Made by a program: the position numbers and the translations under genes
Shown here: positions 1-5,354 of the stretch, piece by piece
How the letters are laid out: every line of letters begins with the position of its first letter
Numbering within the stretch: the stretch's first letter is position 1
From: an uncultured Lachnospiraceae bacterium
GTDB taxonomy: Bacteria; Bacillota_A; Clostridia; Lachnospirales; Lachnospiraceae
Length of the DNA stretch: 14,571 nucleotides
Direction of reading: 5' to 3'
Assembly: GCA_902795835.1 (NCBI GenBank)
Contig: CADBNA010000484.1
Span: forward strand, 1 to 14,571
The notes under the pieces: generated by a model
Told to the model about the DNA's origin: nothing
The model's database searches: none
Seen by the model: only the letters and a program-made list of their open reading frames with translations

Positions 1-10
1 GGCAATATAA

Positions 11-880
11 ATGAAAGAAAAAAACAACCTTCAGCTTGCTGCGCTGACCACATCAATGATCATTTACGGAACCATCGGTCTGTTCCGGCGCTACATTCCC
101 CTTCCTTCTGACGTACTCGCCTTCGCAAGAGGTGTTATGGGGAGTCTGTTTCTGCTGGTCTTTCTGCGTGTCAGGAATATCCCCTTCGACCGTCAGGCGG
201 CACTGTCACAGTGGAAGCCTCTGGTGCTCTCGGGGGCTATGATCGGCCTGAACTGGATTCTGCTCTTCGAAGCATATAATTACACCACCGTAGCTGTCGC
301 CACTCTCTGCTACTATCTGCAGCCGGTGATTGTGCTTCTTTTCTCTCCTCTTGTGGTACATGAAAAAATCACACGGGGAAAATGCATCTGCGCGCTGGCA
401 GCCCTCCTGGGAATGCTGTTTGTGTCGGGAGCCGCCGGCGGCGTTTCCCTGCCGGCCGGCAGCGGCCGGGGCATCCTTCTCGGACTGGGCGCAGCCATGC
501 TGTACGCCGCTGTCGTGCTGCTGAACAGACGCATTCAGGGCGTGCCGGTCTATGAGAAAACAATCCTCCAGCTGGTTTCCGCCGCCGCAGTCCTGCTGCC
601 CTACCTGCTGGCAACAGGCACCCTGAAATACTATCCGCTGACCGGAGGCCAGACGGCTGCCCTTCTGCTCGTCGGCATTCTTCATACAGGAATTGCGTAT
701 GCCCTGTATTTCTGGTCTGTCGAAAGACTGCGCGCGCAGACATCCGCTCTGTTCAGCTATATTGACCCGGTCACTGCCGTACTGCTGTCGGCTCTCCTGC
801 TTCATGAGCCGCTGACCCCGGCGGTCGCCTTCGGAGCAATCCTGATCCTCGGCTCCGCCGCGGTCAGCGAAAGATTTTAA
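11..880 (+). CDS. DMT-superfamily transporter, EamA family
   Basis: This is a 289-residue, very hydrophobic protein with about ten predicted membrane helices arranged as two EamA repeats (roughly residues 8-140 and 150-287). That is the usual size and layout of drug/metabolite transporter permeases such as RhaT/YdcZ-like exporters. Family hallmarks include the early 'YGTIGLFRRYIP' segment, the charged loop after helix 4 ('VVHEKITRGKCICALAALLG') and its counterpart in the second repeat ('LLHEPLTPAVAFGAILILGS'). The substrate cannot be told from sequence; family members export amino acids, metabolites or drugs from the cytoplasm. An in-frame TAA at 8-10 means translation cannot begin further upstream, so ATG 11 is the first possible start. 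Its ribosome binding site would lie outside the window. The stop overlaps the stop of the convergent dehydrogenase gene. The family call is firm and the substrate is unknown. Confidence 0.9.
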   Translation: MKEKNNLQLAALTTSMIIYGTIGLFRRYIPLPSDVLAFARGVMGSLFLLVFLRVRNIPFDRQAALSQWKPLVLSGAMIGLNWILLFEAYNYTTVAVATLCYYLQPVIVLLFSPLVVHEKITRGKCICALAALLGMLFVSGAAGGVSLPAGSGRGILLGLGAAMLYAAVVLLNRRIQGVPVYEKTILQLVSAAAVLLPYLLATGTLKYYPLTGGQTAALLLVGILHTGIAYALYFWSVERLRAQTSALFSYIDPVTAVLLSALLLHEPLTPAVAFGAILILGSAAVSERF

Positions 881-2055
881 AATACCATCAGCTGGTAGAT
901 CTTCGCGCAGTCTTCCTCGTTCAGTTCCACAAATCCCCGGATGCTTCCCTTGCGGCCGTCACCGTAACACAGCGCCTTGACCAGCGCGGGGATATCCTTC
1001 TCGTCCGCCTTCAGTTCCGCAAAATTCTTCGGCATGCCAATCGAAATGAGGAAATTCCGGAGAGCCTCAATGCCGGCTTTTGCCGTATTTTCCGGATGGG
1101 CAAAATCCATCTGGCAGCCCCATACCCGCACGGCCACCTGCGCGAAACGCATGACATCATGTTCCATGACATAGGAGAACACAGCCGGCATCGTCACAGC
1201 CAGGCCGGCCCCGTGGGCACAGTCATACAGGGCGGACAGCTCATGCTCGATCATATGGCTGTTCCAGTCCTGCGTCCGCCCGACGCCGCAGGAATTGTTG
1301 TGCGCCATCATACCGGCCCACATAATGTTGGCCCTTGCCTCATAGCAGTCCGGATCTGCGATCACTCTCGGGGCTTCATGAATCATTGTAAGCATCAGGG
1401 CCTCGATCAGCCTGTCCGTCACCTCTACATCCGGCGTGTTGGTCAGATAGCGCTCATACAGATGCGCGATAATATCCGTAATTCCGGCAGCGGTCTGATA
1501 TGGCGGAAGCGTCTGTGTCAGCGCAGGGTTAAGAATGCTGAACCTGGGACGGATCGCGTCGCCGGAAGCGCCTCTCTTGAACATGCCCTCCTCTTTCGTG
1601 ATAACAGAATCCGGGCTTCCCTCGCTGCCCGCAGCCGCGATCGTCAGGACTGTCCCTACCGGAAGAGCCTTCTCAATGCGCTTTCCGCTGTAGAAATCCC
1701 AGAAATCACCGTCATAGACCGCACCTGCCGCAATCGCCTTGGCGGAATCGATCGTGCTGCCGCCGCCGACTGCAAGGATAAAATCAATGTTTTCAGCGCG
1801 GCAGAGGTCAATCCCCTCATAGACAAGGCCGCTTCTGGGATTCGGTTTCACGCCACCCAGCACAACATAGGGAATCTCTGCTTCTTTCAGAGAGGCCTCC
1901 ACGCGGTCCAGCAGGCCGGAACGGACCACACTGCCTCCGCCGTAATGGATCAGGACGCGGGAGCCTCCGAACCGCCGCACCAGCTTTCCGGCTTCATTCT
2001 CCTTGTCCTTGCCGAAAACAAAGCAGGTCGGTGAATAAAAAGTAAAGTTTCTCAT
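877..2055 (-). CDS. Iron-containing alcohol dehydrogenase, BdhA/YqhD-like
   Basis: This is a 392-residue group III (iron-dependent) alcohol dehydrogenase that probably interconverts aldehydes or ketones and alcohols with NAD(P)H in the cytoplasm. The N-terminal Rossmann-like domain has the YGGGS turn (residues 38-42) and the GGGSTIDSAK dinucleotide motif (97-106). The C-terminal helical domain carries the expected metal ligands D194, H198 (GITDIIAH), H271 (MIEHELS) and H281 (CAHGAGLA). The opening resembles NADPH-dependent butanol dehydrogenase/YqhD proteins, so fermentation or aldehyde detoxification is likely, but chain-length preference cannot be read. A clear ribosome binding site, GGAGGA, lies 5 bases before the ATG. 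The gene appears monocistronic, with its own putative promoter near 2167, and it converges on the transporter with overlapping stops. Family certain, substrate unknown. Confidence 0.95.
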   Translation of the reverse strand: MRNFTFYSPTCFVFGKDKENEAGKLVRRFGGSRVLIHYGGGSVVRSGLLDRVEASLKEAEIPYVVLGGVKPNPRSGLVYEGIDLCRAENIDFILAVGGGSTIDSAKAIAAGAVYDGDFWDFYSGKRIEKALPVGTVLTIAAAGSEGSPDSVITKEEGMFKRGASGDAIRPRFSILNPALTQTLPPYQTAAGITDIIAHLYERYLTNTPDVEVTDRLIEALMLTMIHEAPRVIADPDCYEARANIMWAGMMAHNNSCGVGRTQDWNSHMIEHELSALYDCAHGAGLAVTMPAVFSYVMEHDVMRFAQVAVRVWGCQMDFAHPENTAKAGIEALRNFLISIGMPKNFAELKADEKDIPALVKALCYGDGRKGSIRGFVELNEEDCAKIYQLMVF

Positions 2056-2101
2056 ACAGTTCCTCCATCTAAAATATCAGTTGCTGTGTTCCTTCGAAAT
2101 T

Positions 2102-2161
2102 ACTGCTACTCCGAGCAGTGAATGTACTGTTCCCGGGTTGAATTCCTATTTGTGCAGTACA
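2102..2161 (-). other. Leader stem-loops of the alcohol dehydrogenase transcript
   Basis: If transcription starts near 2160 on the minus strand, the roughly 105-base leader contains two hairpins. One has 7-bp arms TGTACTG/CAGTACA (2155-2161 and 2124-2130) with a 24-base loop. The other has 6-bp arms ACTGCT/AGCAGT (2102-2107 and 2114-2119) with a 6-base loop. Neither is followed by a T-run, so they do not look like a terminator. A redox or catabolite control role is possible, but I recognise no known riboswitch or Rex/CcpA site. Confidence 0.3.
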
Positions 2162-2174
2162 GGTATATTATACC
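2162..2174 (-). promoter_or_regulatory. Putative extended -10 promoter of the alcohol dehydrogenase, within a palindrome
   Basis: On the minus strand the sequence TGGTATAAT gives a consensus TATAAT (plus-strand 2167-2172) preceded by the TGn extension, about 110 bases before the dehydrogenase start. No good -35 is visible at 16-18 bases upstream, which an extended -10 can tolerate. The element lies in a 13-bp palindrome (GGTATA-T-TATACC), so it could also be an operator half or read in both directions. Inferred from consensus only. Confidence 0.45.
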
Positions 2175-2307
2175 AGATAATGGATGATTCGGGCATTTCT
2201 ATTTGTGATATTTACGGACTAACAGCCTTCCTGGCGCAGGATCGCAGGAAAACAATGCTTTAGGGCAGGTAAAGAACTGTGTGATGTATTCTCAGGAAAT
2301 CATGTGC

Positions 2308-2313
2308 TATACT
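2308..2313 (+). promoter_or_regulatory. Putative extended -10 promoter of the HTH-HD gene
   Basis: TGC-TATACT at 2305-2313 matches an extended -10 element; no strong -35 is seen. Transcription would start near 2320, giving a leader of about 155 bases. The -10 lies inside the left arm of the perfect inverted repeat 2309-2343, so a protein bound there would block or modulate this promoter. Consensus-based inference only. Confidence 0.4.
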
Positions 2314-2343
2314 CAGAAGGAGACAGCCCCTCCTTCTGAGTAT
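2309..2343. repeat. Perfect 14-bp inverted repeat, candidate operator
   Basis: The arms at 2309-2322 (ATACTCAGAAGGAG) and 2330-2343 are exact reverse complements with a 7-base spacer (ACAGCCC). There is no T-run on either side, so an intrinsic terminator is unlikely. The repeat overlaps the putative -10 and start of the gene encoding an XRE-type DNA-binding protein, which is typical of an autoregulatory operator. It could alternatively act as a 5' mRNA hairpin or be a small mobile palindrome. Confidence 0.6.
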
Positions 2344-2415
2344 GCCTCCGGCGGACAGGGGGAGCCCGTCAAGAGCGGGAAGGTGCCCTGGGGCATCGCA
2401 GACGTGCGCAGAGGT
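2344..2415 (+). other. Potentially structured leader of the HTH-HD mRNA
   Basis: About 72 bases can fold into a closed multiloop. The closing stem is 2344-2348/2411-2415. Three hairpins follow: CCCG 2365-2368 with CGGG 2376-2379, GTGCC 2383-2387 with GGCAT 2392-2396 (4-base loop CTGG), and CGCA 2397-2400 with TGCG 2405-2408. The pairing was found by eye; the stems are short and GC-rich, so chance pairing is possible. It resembles no riboswitch I can name, and it lacks the T-loop signature of a tRNA. Confidence 0.3.
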
Positions 2416-2464
2416 AGGTGTATATCACTTCGTTGCTTAGGCAGCCTTTAGGCATCAGTACAGA

Positions 2465-2472
2465 AAAGGAGG
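2465..2472 (+). promoter_or_regulatory. Ribosome binding site deciding the HTH-HD start
   Basis: AAAGGAGG sits 5 bases before ATG 2478. This selects ATG 2478 over the in-frame ATG at 2418, which has no such site and would add 20 residues not expected of an XRE domain. Confidence 0.85.
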
Positions 2473-2477
2473 TACCC

Positions 2478-3326
2478 ATGAGGATAGGCAAAAAAATCGC
2501 AGACCGGCGAAAAGAATTGCAGATCACACAGGAAGAACTGGCAGAGCGCCTGCAGGTCAGCACGCAGGCTGTCAGCAGATGGGAAAATGAATGGAACCTC
2601 CCAGACCTTGAAAAAATCAAAGCCATTGCGGAGACTCTGAAAACAGGCGTCTCCTCCCTGCTGGAGGAAGACACCACCGTCTATAACTGGAAGGTCAGGG
2701 ACCAGATGTTCTCAGATGCGCATATGTTCACGCGTCTGAAAACCATTGCAGAAATGCAGGACCTGCGCGAGACCTATAAAGCCCTGTATTATTCCAGGGA
2801 GAAGCATCAGGGCCAGTTCCGGAATAAGCAGAAATTTTCCGATGTCATGATCCCGTATCTGGATCATCCCCTGATGATGGCCTGTCACGCGCAGTCGATG
2901 GGGATCGGCGAGGATGCCCTGCTGGCTGTCATCCTTCTGCATGACGTGTGCGAAGACTGCGGCGTGCAGCCCGATGAACTTCCCTTTTCGGAAGAAGTGC
3001 GGACGGCAGTCGACCTGCTGACAAAAAAAGCAGCTGCCGGCATCTCAAAGGAGGAAGCCACAGCGCAATACTATGCCGCGATCCGAGAAAACCGGATCGC
3101 CTCGATGGCAAAAGTCATTGACCGCTGCAACAATGTATCGACCATGGCCCTGTCCTTCTCGGATGCAAAGCTTACGGCCTATATTGAGGAAACGGAGAAT
3201 TACGTCATGCCGCTGCTGACCAGCATCAAGCAGCGCTGCCCGGAATACAACAACGCCATATTCCTGATCAAATACCAGATGCTCAGCGTGCTGGAAAGCC
3301 TGAAGGCCATGCTGCTGGGGAGATGA
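2478..3326 (+). CDS. XRE helix-turn-helix fused to an RSH/MESH1-like HD hydrolase
   Basis: This 282-residue protein has two parts. Residues 1-62 form a Cro/C1 (XRE) DNA-binding domain (IADRRKELQITQEELAERL then VSTQAVSRWENE). Residues about 100-280 match the HD hydrolase fold of RelA/SpoT homologues and small alarmone hydrolases: YLDHP with H130, LLHDVCED with H155, D156, E159 and D160, and KVIDRCNN with D215 and N219. The spacing parallels MESH1 (YINHP, LLHDTVED, KLADKLYN), so the metal site and catalytic residues appear intact. No synthetase motif or TGS/ACT domain is present. The likely activity is Mn-dependent removal of the 3' pyrophosphate of (p)ppGpp or a related nucleotide, with the HTH sensing or regulating, possibly autoregulating through the palindrome at 2309-2343. 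The substrate is inferred. The gene is monocistronic and converges on radA with abutting stops. Confidence 0.85.
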   Translation: MRIGKKIADRRKELQITQEELAERLQVSTQAVSRWENEWNLPDLEKIKAIAETLKTGVSSLLEEDTTVYNWKVRDQMFSDAHMFTRLKTIAEMQDLRETYKALYYSREKHQGQFRNKQKFSDVMIPYLDHPLMMACHAQSMGIGEDALLAVILLHDVCEDCGVQPDELPFSEEVRTAVDLLTKKAAAGISKEEATAQYYAAIRENRIASMAKVIDRCNNVSTMALSFSDAKLTAYIEETENYVMPLLTSIKQRCPEYNNAIFLIKYQMLSVLESLKAMLLGR

Positions 3327-4724
3327 TCACGATTTGCTTATCACAGCGATCGCTTCCTGGATATTGGAGACAGGATACAGTTCCACCCTGCACTCCTGGC
3401 TGATGCCGCGCAGACTGCGCATGCAGGCTTTCGGCAGAATCACCTTTGTAAAGCCCAGCTTTTCCGCTTCGCGGAGTCTCTGCTCCGCCATGGTAACCGA
3501 GCGGATCTCACCGCTCAGTCCGGCCTCACCGAAAACAACCGTGCTGCTGTCAATGGGAATATCCCGCACGCTGGAAACGATAGCCAGAAGAATGCCCAGA
3601 TCAACCGCCGGCTCTGACATGCGGACGCCGCCCGTAATATTGATATATGCATCGCTGTTTGACAGATTGATGCGGGCCCGTTTTTCAAGCACGGCCATCA
3701 GCAGGTTCACACGGTTGTAATCGGTGCCGTTTGCCGTTCTTCTGGGAATCCCGAAATTGCTGCGGCACACCAGTGCCTGGATCTCTATCATAATCGGCCG
3801 GGTGCCCTCCATTGAACAGGCCACAACAGATCCGGAGGCCCCCATCGGACGGCCTTCCAGCATGTATTCCGAGGGATTTGTCACTTCCGCCAGTCCCTCG
3901 GCGCGCATCTCGAATACGCCGATCTCATTGGTGGAACCGAAACGGTTTTTCGCCTCTCTCAGGATTCGGTATGTTTCCCGCTTCTCTCCTTCAAAATACA
4001 GAACCGTATCCACCATGTGCTCCAGCACACGCGGCCCGGCGACATTGCCTTCTTTGGTCATATGCCCCACAATAAACACGGGAATCTGCAGCGTTTTTGC
4101 CAGCCGCAGAAGCACACCGGTGGATTCTCTCACCTGGGAGACGCTTCCGGGCGAAGAGCTGACCTCCTCGTTGTACATGGTCTGAATGGAATCAATGATT
4201 AAAAGCTCCGGCCGGTCTCTCTCCACGACCTGCTGCACCGTATCAAGGCTTGTCTCGCAGAGGAGCTTCAGTTCCTCAGTAAAATCTCCGATCCGCACCG
4301 CACGCATCTTGATCTGCTGGAGAGATTCCTCTCCGGACACATACAGGACCCGGATACCCTTTCCGGACAGCTGCCGGCAGACCTGCAGAAGCAGCGTGGA
4401 TTTTCCGATCCCGGGATCACCGCCGATCAGGATCAGGGAACCCCGGACAATGCCGCCTCCCAGCACGCGGTCGAGTTCCCCGATATCCGTCGTGATGCGG
4501 TCGCTCTGATCCAGGGAAATCTCAGACAGGCTTTTGGGCACAGCGCGGCCGGAGGACCGTACGCCGGCTGTTCCCGCCGCAGCGGTCTTTCCGGCCTTTG
4601 CAGGGACATAGGGCTCCTCCACAAAGGTATTCCACTGATGGCAGGACGGACACTGGCCCAGCCACTTGGCTGATTCAAAGCCGCAGTTCTGGCAAAAGAA
4701 GATTGTTTTTTTGTCTTTGGGCAT
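3327..4724 (-). CDS. radA: DNA repair protein RadA
   Basis: This is a 465-residue RadA (Sms), a RecA-like ATPase that drives branch migration and processing of recombination intermediates. The N-terminal C4 zinc finger has C11, C14, C25 and C28 (CQNCGFESAKWLGQCPSC). The RecA-like core has Walker A GGDPGIGKST (101-110), Walker B LLIIDS (174-179) and the RadA signature KNRFG (259-263). The C-terminal Lon-protease-like domain (about 290-465) lacks the catalytic serine motif, as is normal in RadA. I chose ATG 4724 because GAGGA ends 5 bases before it; the GTG at 4736 would place that site inside the gene. RadA commonly follows clpC in Firmicutes. Here it does so too, but after about 630 bp of repeat-like sequence, so it may need its own promoter. 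Its stop abuts that of the HTH-HD gene. Confidence 0.97.
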   Translation of the reverse strand: MPKDKKTIFFCQNCGFESAKWLGQCPSCHQWNTFVEEPYVPAKAGKTAAAGTAGVRSSGRAVPKSLSEISLDQSDRITTDIGELDRVLGGGIVRGSLILIGGDPGIGKSTLLLQVCRQLSGKGIRVLYVSGEESLQQIKMRAVRIGDFTEELKLLCETSLDTVQQVVERDRPELLIIDSIQTMYNEEVSSSPGSVSQVRESTGVLLRLAKTLQIPVFIVGHMTKEGNVAGPRVLEHMVDTVLYFEGEKRETYRILREAKNRFGSTNEIGVFEMRAEGLAEVTNPSEYMLEGRPMGASGSVVACSMEGTRPIMIEIQALVCRSNFGIPRRTANGTDYNRVNLLMAVLEKRARINLSNSDAYINITGGVRMSEPAVDLGILLAIVSSVRDIPIDSSTVVFGEAGLSGEIRSVTMAEQRLREAEKLGFTKVILPKACMRSLRGISQECRVELYPVSNIQEAIAVISKS

Positions 4725-4823
4725 GGTTGTCCTCACTGTTCATTCTGCAACGCATGATTACAAGGTGCTCAAGGCATGGCATGTCTGTCAGAAGGTACTG
4801 GTTATGGCAGCAGCATAACGTAC

Positions 4824-5060
4824 GTCGGCAGTGACAGCCATACCGGCTGTTCCTCAGGTTCTCCGGGCACAAGGAGTTCTAAGCTCCCCACCGTTCCCTT
4901 CATCACCGGAAGGGACTGAAGGCGTTCTCACCTCGTGTTTCATGGAAAGGGCCATCATCTGTGCTGTGAGCCGCCGTTCACTGTCGGGAACTGCGGGCAG
5001 CCAAGAACTGCTATGCACCCTCCGAAATTCGGTACAGCCGGTATGGCTGTCACTGTCGAC
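4824..5060. repeat. 237-bp element closed by a 27-bp inverted repeat
   Basis: The arms at 4824-4850 and 5034-5060 pair over 27 positions. Twenty are perfect (4831-4850 with 5034-5053), and one of the outer seven is a G-T pair that becomes a G-U wobble if the plus strand is transcribed. Inside are nested stems: 4872-4880/5004-5012 (8 of 9), TCCCTTC/GAAGGGA hairpin 4895-4915, 4921-4931/4966-4975 enclosing an ATGG/CCAT hairpin (4942-4955), and CCGAA/TTCGG at 5022-5032. No target duplication or transposase is present. It could be a MITE-like or dispersed intergenic repeat, or a structured RNA. The pairing is directly visible; the function is unknown. Confidence 0.75.
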
Positions 5061-5087
5061 TGGACTTTATCCCGATATACAGCAGAC

Positions 5088-5325
5088 CGGGACGGGGCTT
5101 CATACCCGAAGGAATGCTTTGGAGCAAGTGCTGGCAGCCGTTGGGCTGCCGGAGCCGCGGAACAGGGACGAGATCGGGCACACACAGCCCGATCGAGAGC
5201 GAAATGGAGGGGTTTTCATAAGGAAAACCCCGGAATTTCGAGCGGTACCCTGCTCCGCGGTGACGGACGCCCTTACGGATGGCGCATGAAGCGACAGCAG
5301 GACGAGGGTGTGAAGCCCCGTCCCG
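5088..5325. repeat. 238-bp element closed by a 19-20-bp inverted repeat
   Basis: The arms at 5088-5106 and 5307-5325 pair over 19 positions with a single T-G wobble on the plus strand, and one more pair (5107/5306) extends them. Inside lie a second long stem, 5155-5167 with 5248-5260 (12 of 13), and perfect hairpins: GGCAGCC/GGCTGCC at 5133-5150, GATCGGGC/GCCCGATC at 5172-5194, and 5200-5240, where a 6-bp stem, a GGA/GGA internal loop and a 9-bp stem cap a 5-base loop. The sequence is unrelated by eye to the neighbouring element 27 bases away, yet it has nearly the same length and design. No transposase or clear target duplication was seen. Confidence 0.75.
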
Positions 5326-5354
5326 ATCGGCGTCCATTATCTCATTATCTGCAC

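Larger units (their letters stand above)
2056..2477. other. Divergent intergenic region between dehydrogenase and HTH-HD gene
   Basis: These 422 bp hold no convincing gene; the small open frames (for example 2081-2263 +) lack a ribosome binding site and family features. The stretch contains several short inverted repeats: 2102-2107/2114-2119, 2124-2130/2155-2161 and the palindrome at 2162-2174. It also holds a putative minus-strand promoter for the dehydrogenase, a putative plus-strand promoter overlapped by a perfect 14-bp inverted repeat (2309-2343), and a hairpin-rich leader before the HTH-HD gene. Bases 2176-2300 show nothing I can assign. Confidence 0.7.
4725..5354. other. clpC-radA spacer filled with two palindromic elements
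   Basis: These 630 bp separate clpC from radA on the minus strand. No open frame here has a plausible ribosome binding site or recognisable protein family. Frames that are open (5050-5337 - and the 5' part of a long + frame) run across the hairpins and are low-complexity, arginine/proline-rich shadows. About 80% of the region is taken by the two closed elements listed separately (4824-5060 and 5088-5325). A further small imperfect palindrome lies at 4801-4819 (GTTATG...CATAAC). No clear terminator for clpC and no strong promoter for radA is visible. Confidence 0.7.

Noticed and set aside
1096..2034. 312-codon plus-strand frame
   Set aside because: It lies entirely antisense to the alcohol dehydrogenase, whose metal and cofactor motifs are complete.
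2081..2263. 60-codon plus-strand open frame in the divergent intergenic region
   Set aside because: It has no ribosome binding site and no family resemblance, and it overlaps the putative promoter and leader of the dehydrogenase.
2309..2343. Intrinsic terminator
   Set aside because: The stem is strong but no T-run follows on either strand, and no gene ends just upstream.
2344..2415. Possible tRNA in the HTH-HD leader
   Set aside because: The size and three-hairpin shape are tRNA-like, but there is no GTTCRA T-loop, no 7-bp acceptor stem and no CCA context.
4725..4736. Upstream GTG start for radA at 4736
   Set aside because: The ribosome binding site GAGGA lies within this extension, and RadA proteins normally start a few residues before the zinc finger, as ATG 4724 gives.
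5050..5337. 95-codon minus-strand frame downstream of clpC
   Set aside because: It reads through the perfect hairpins of the palindromic element; the arginine/proline-rich translation is explained by that structure and there is no credible start.
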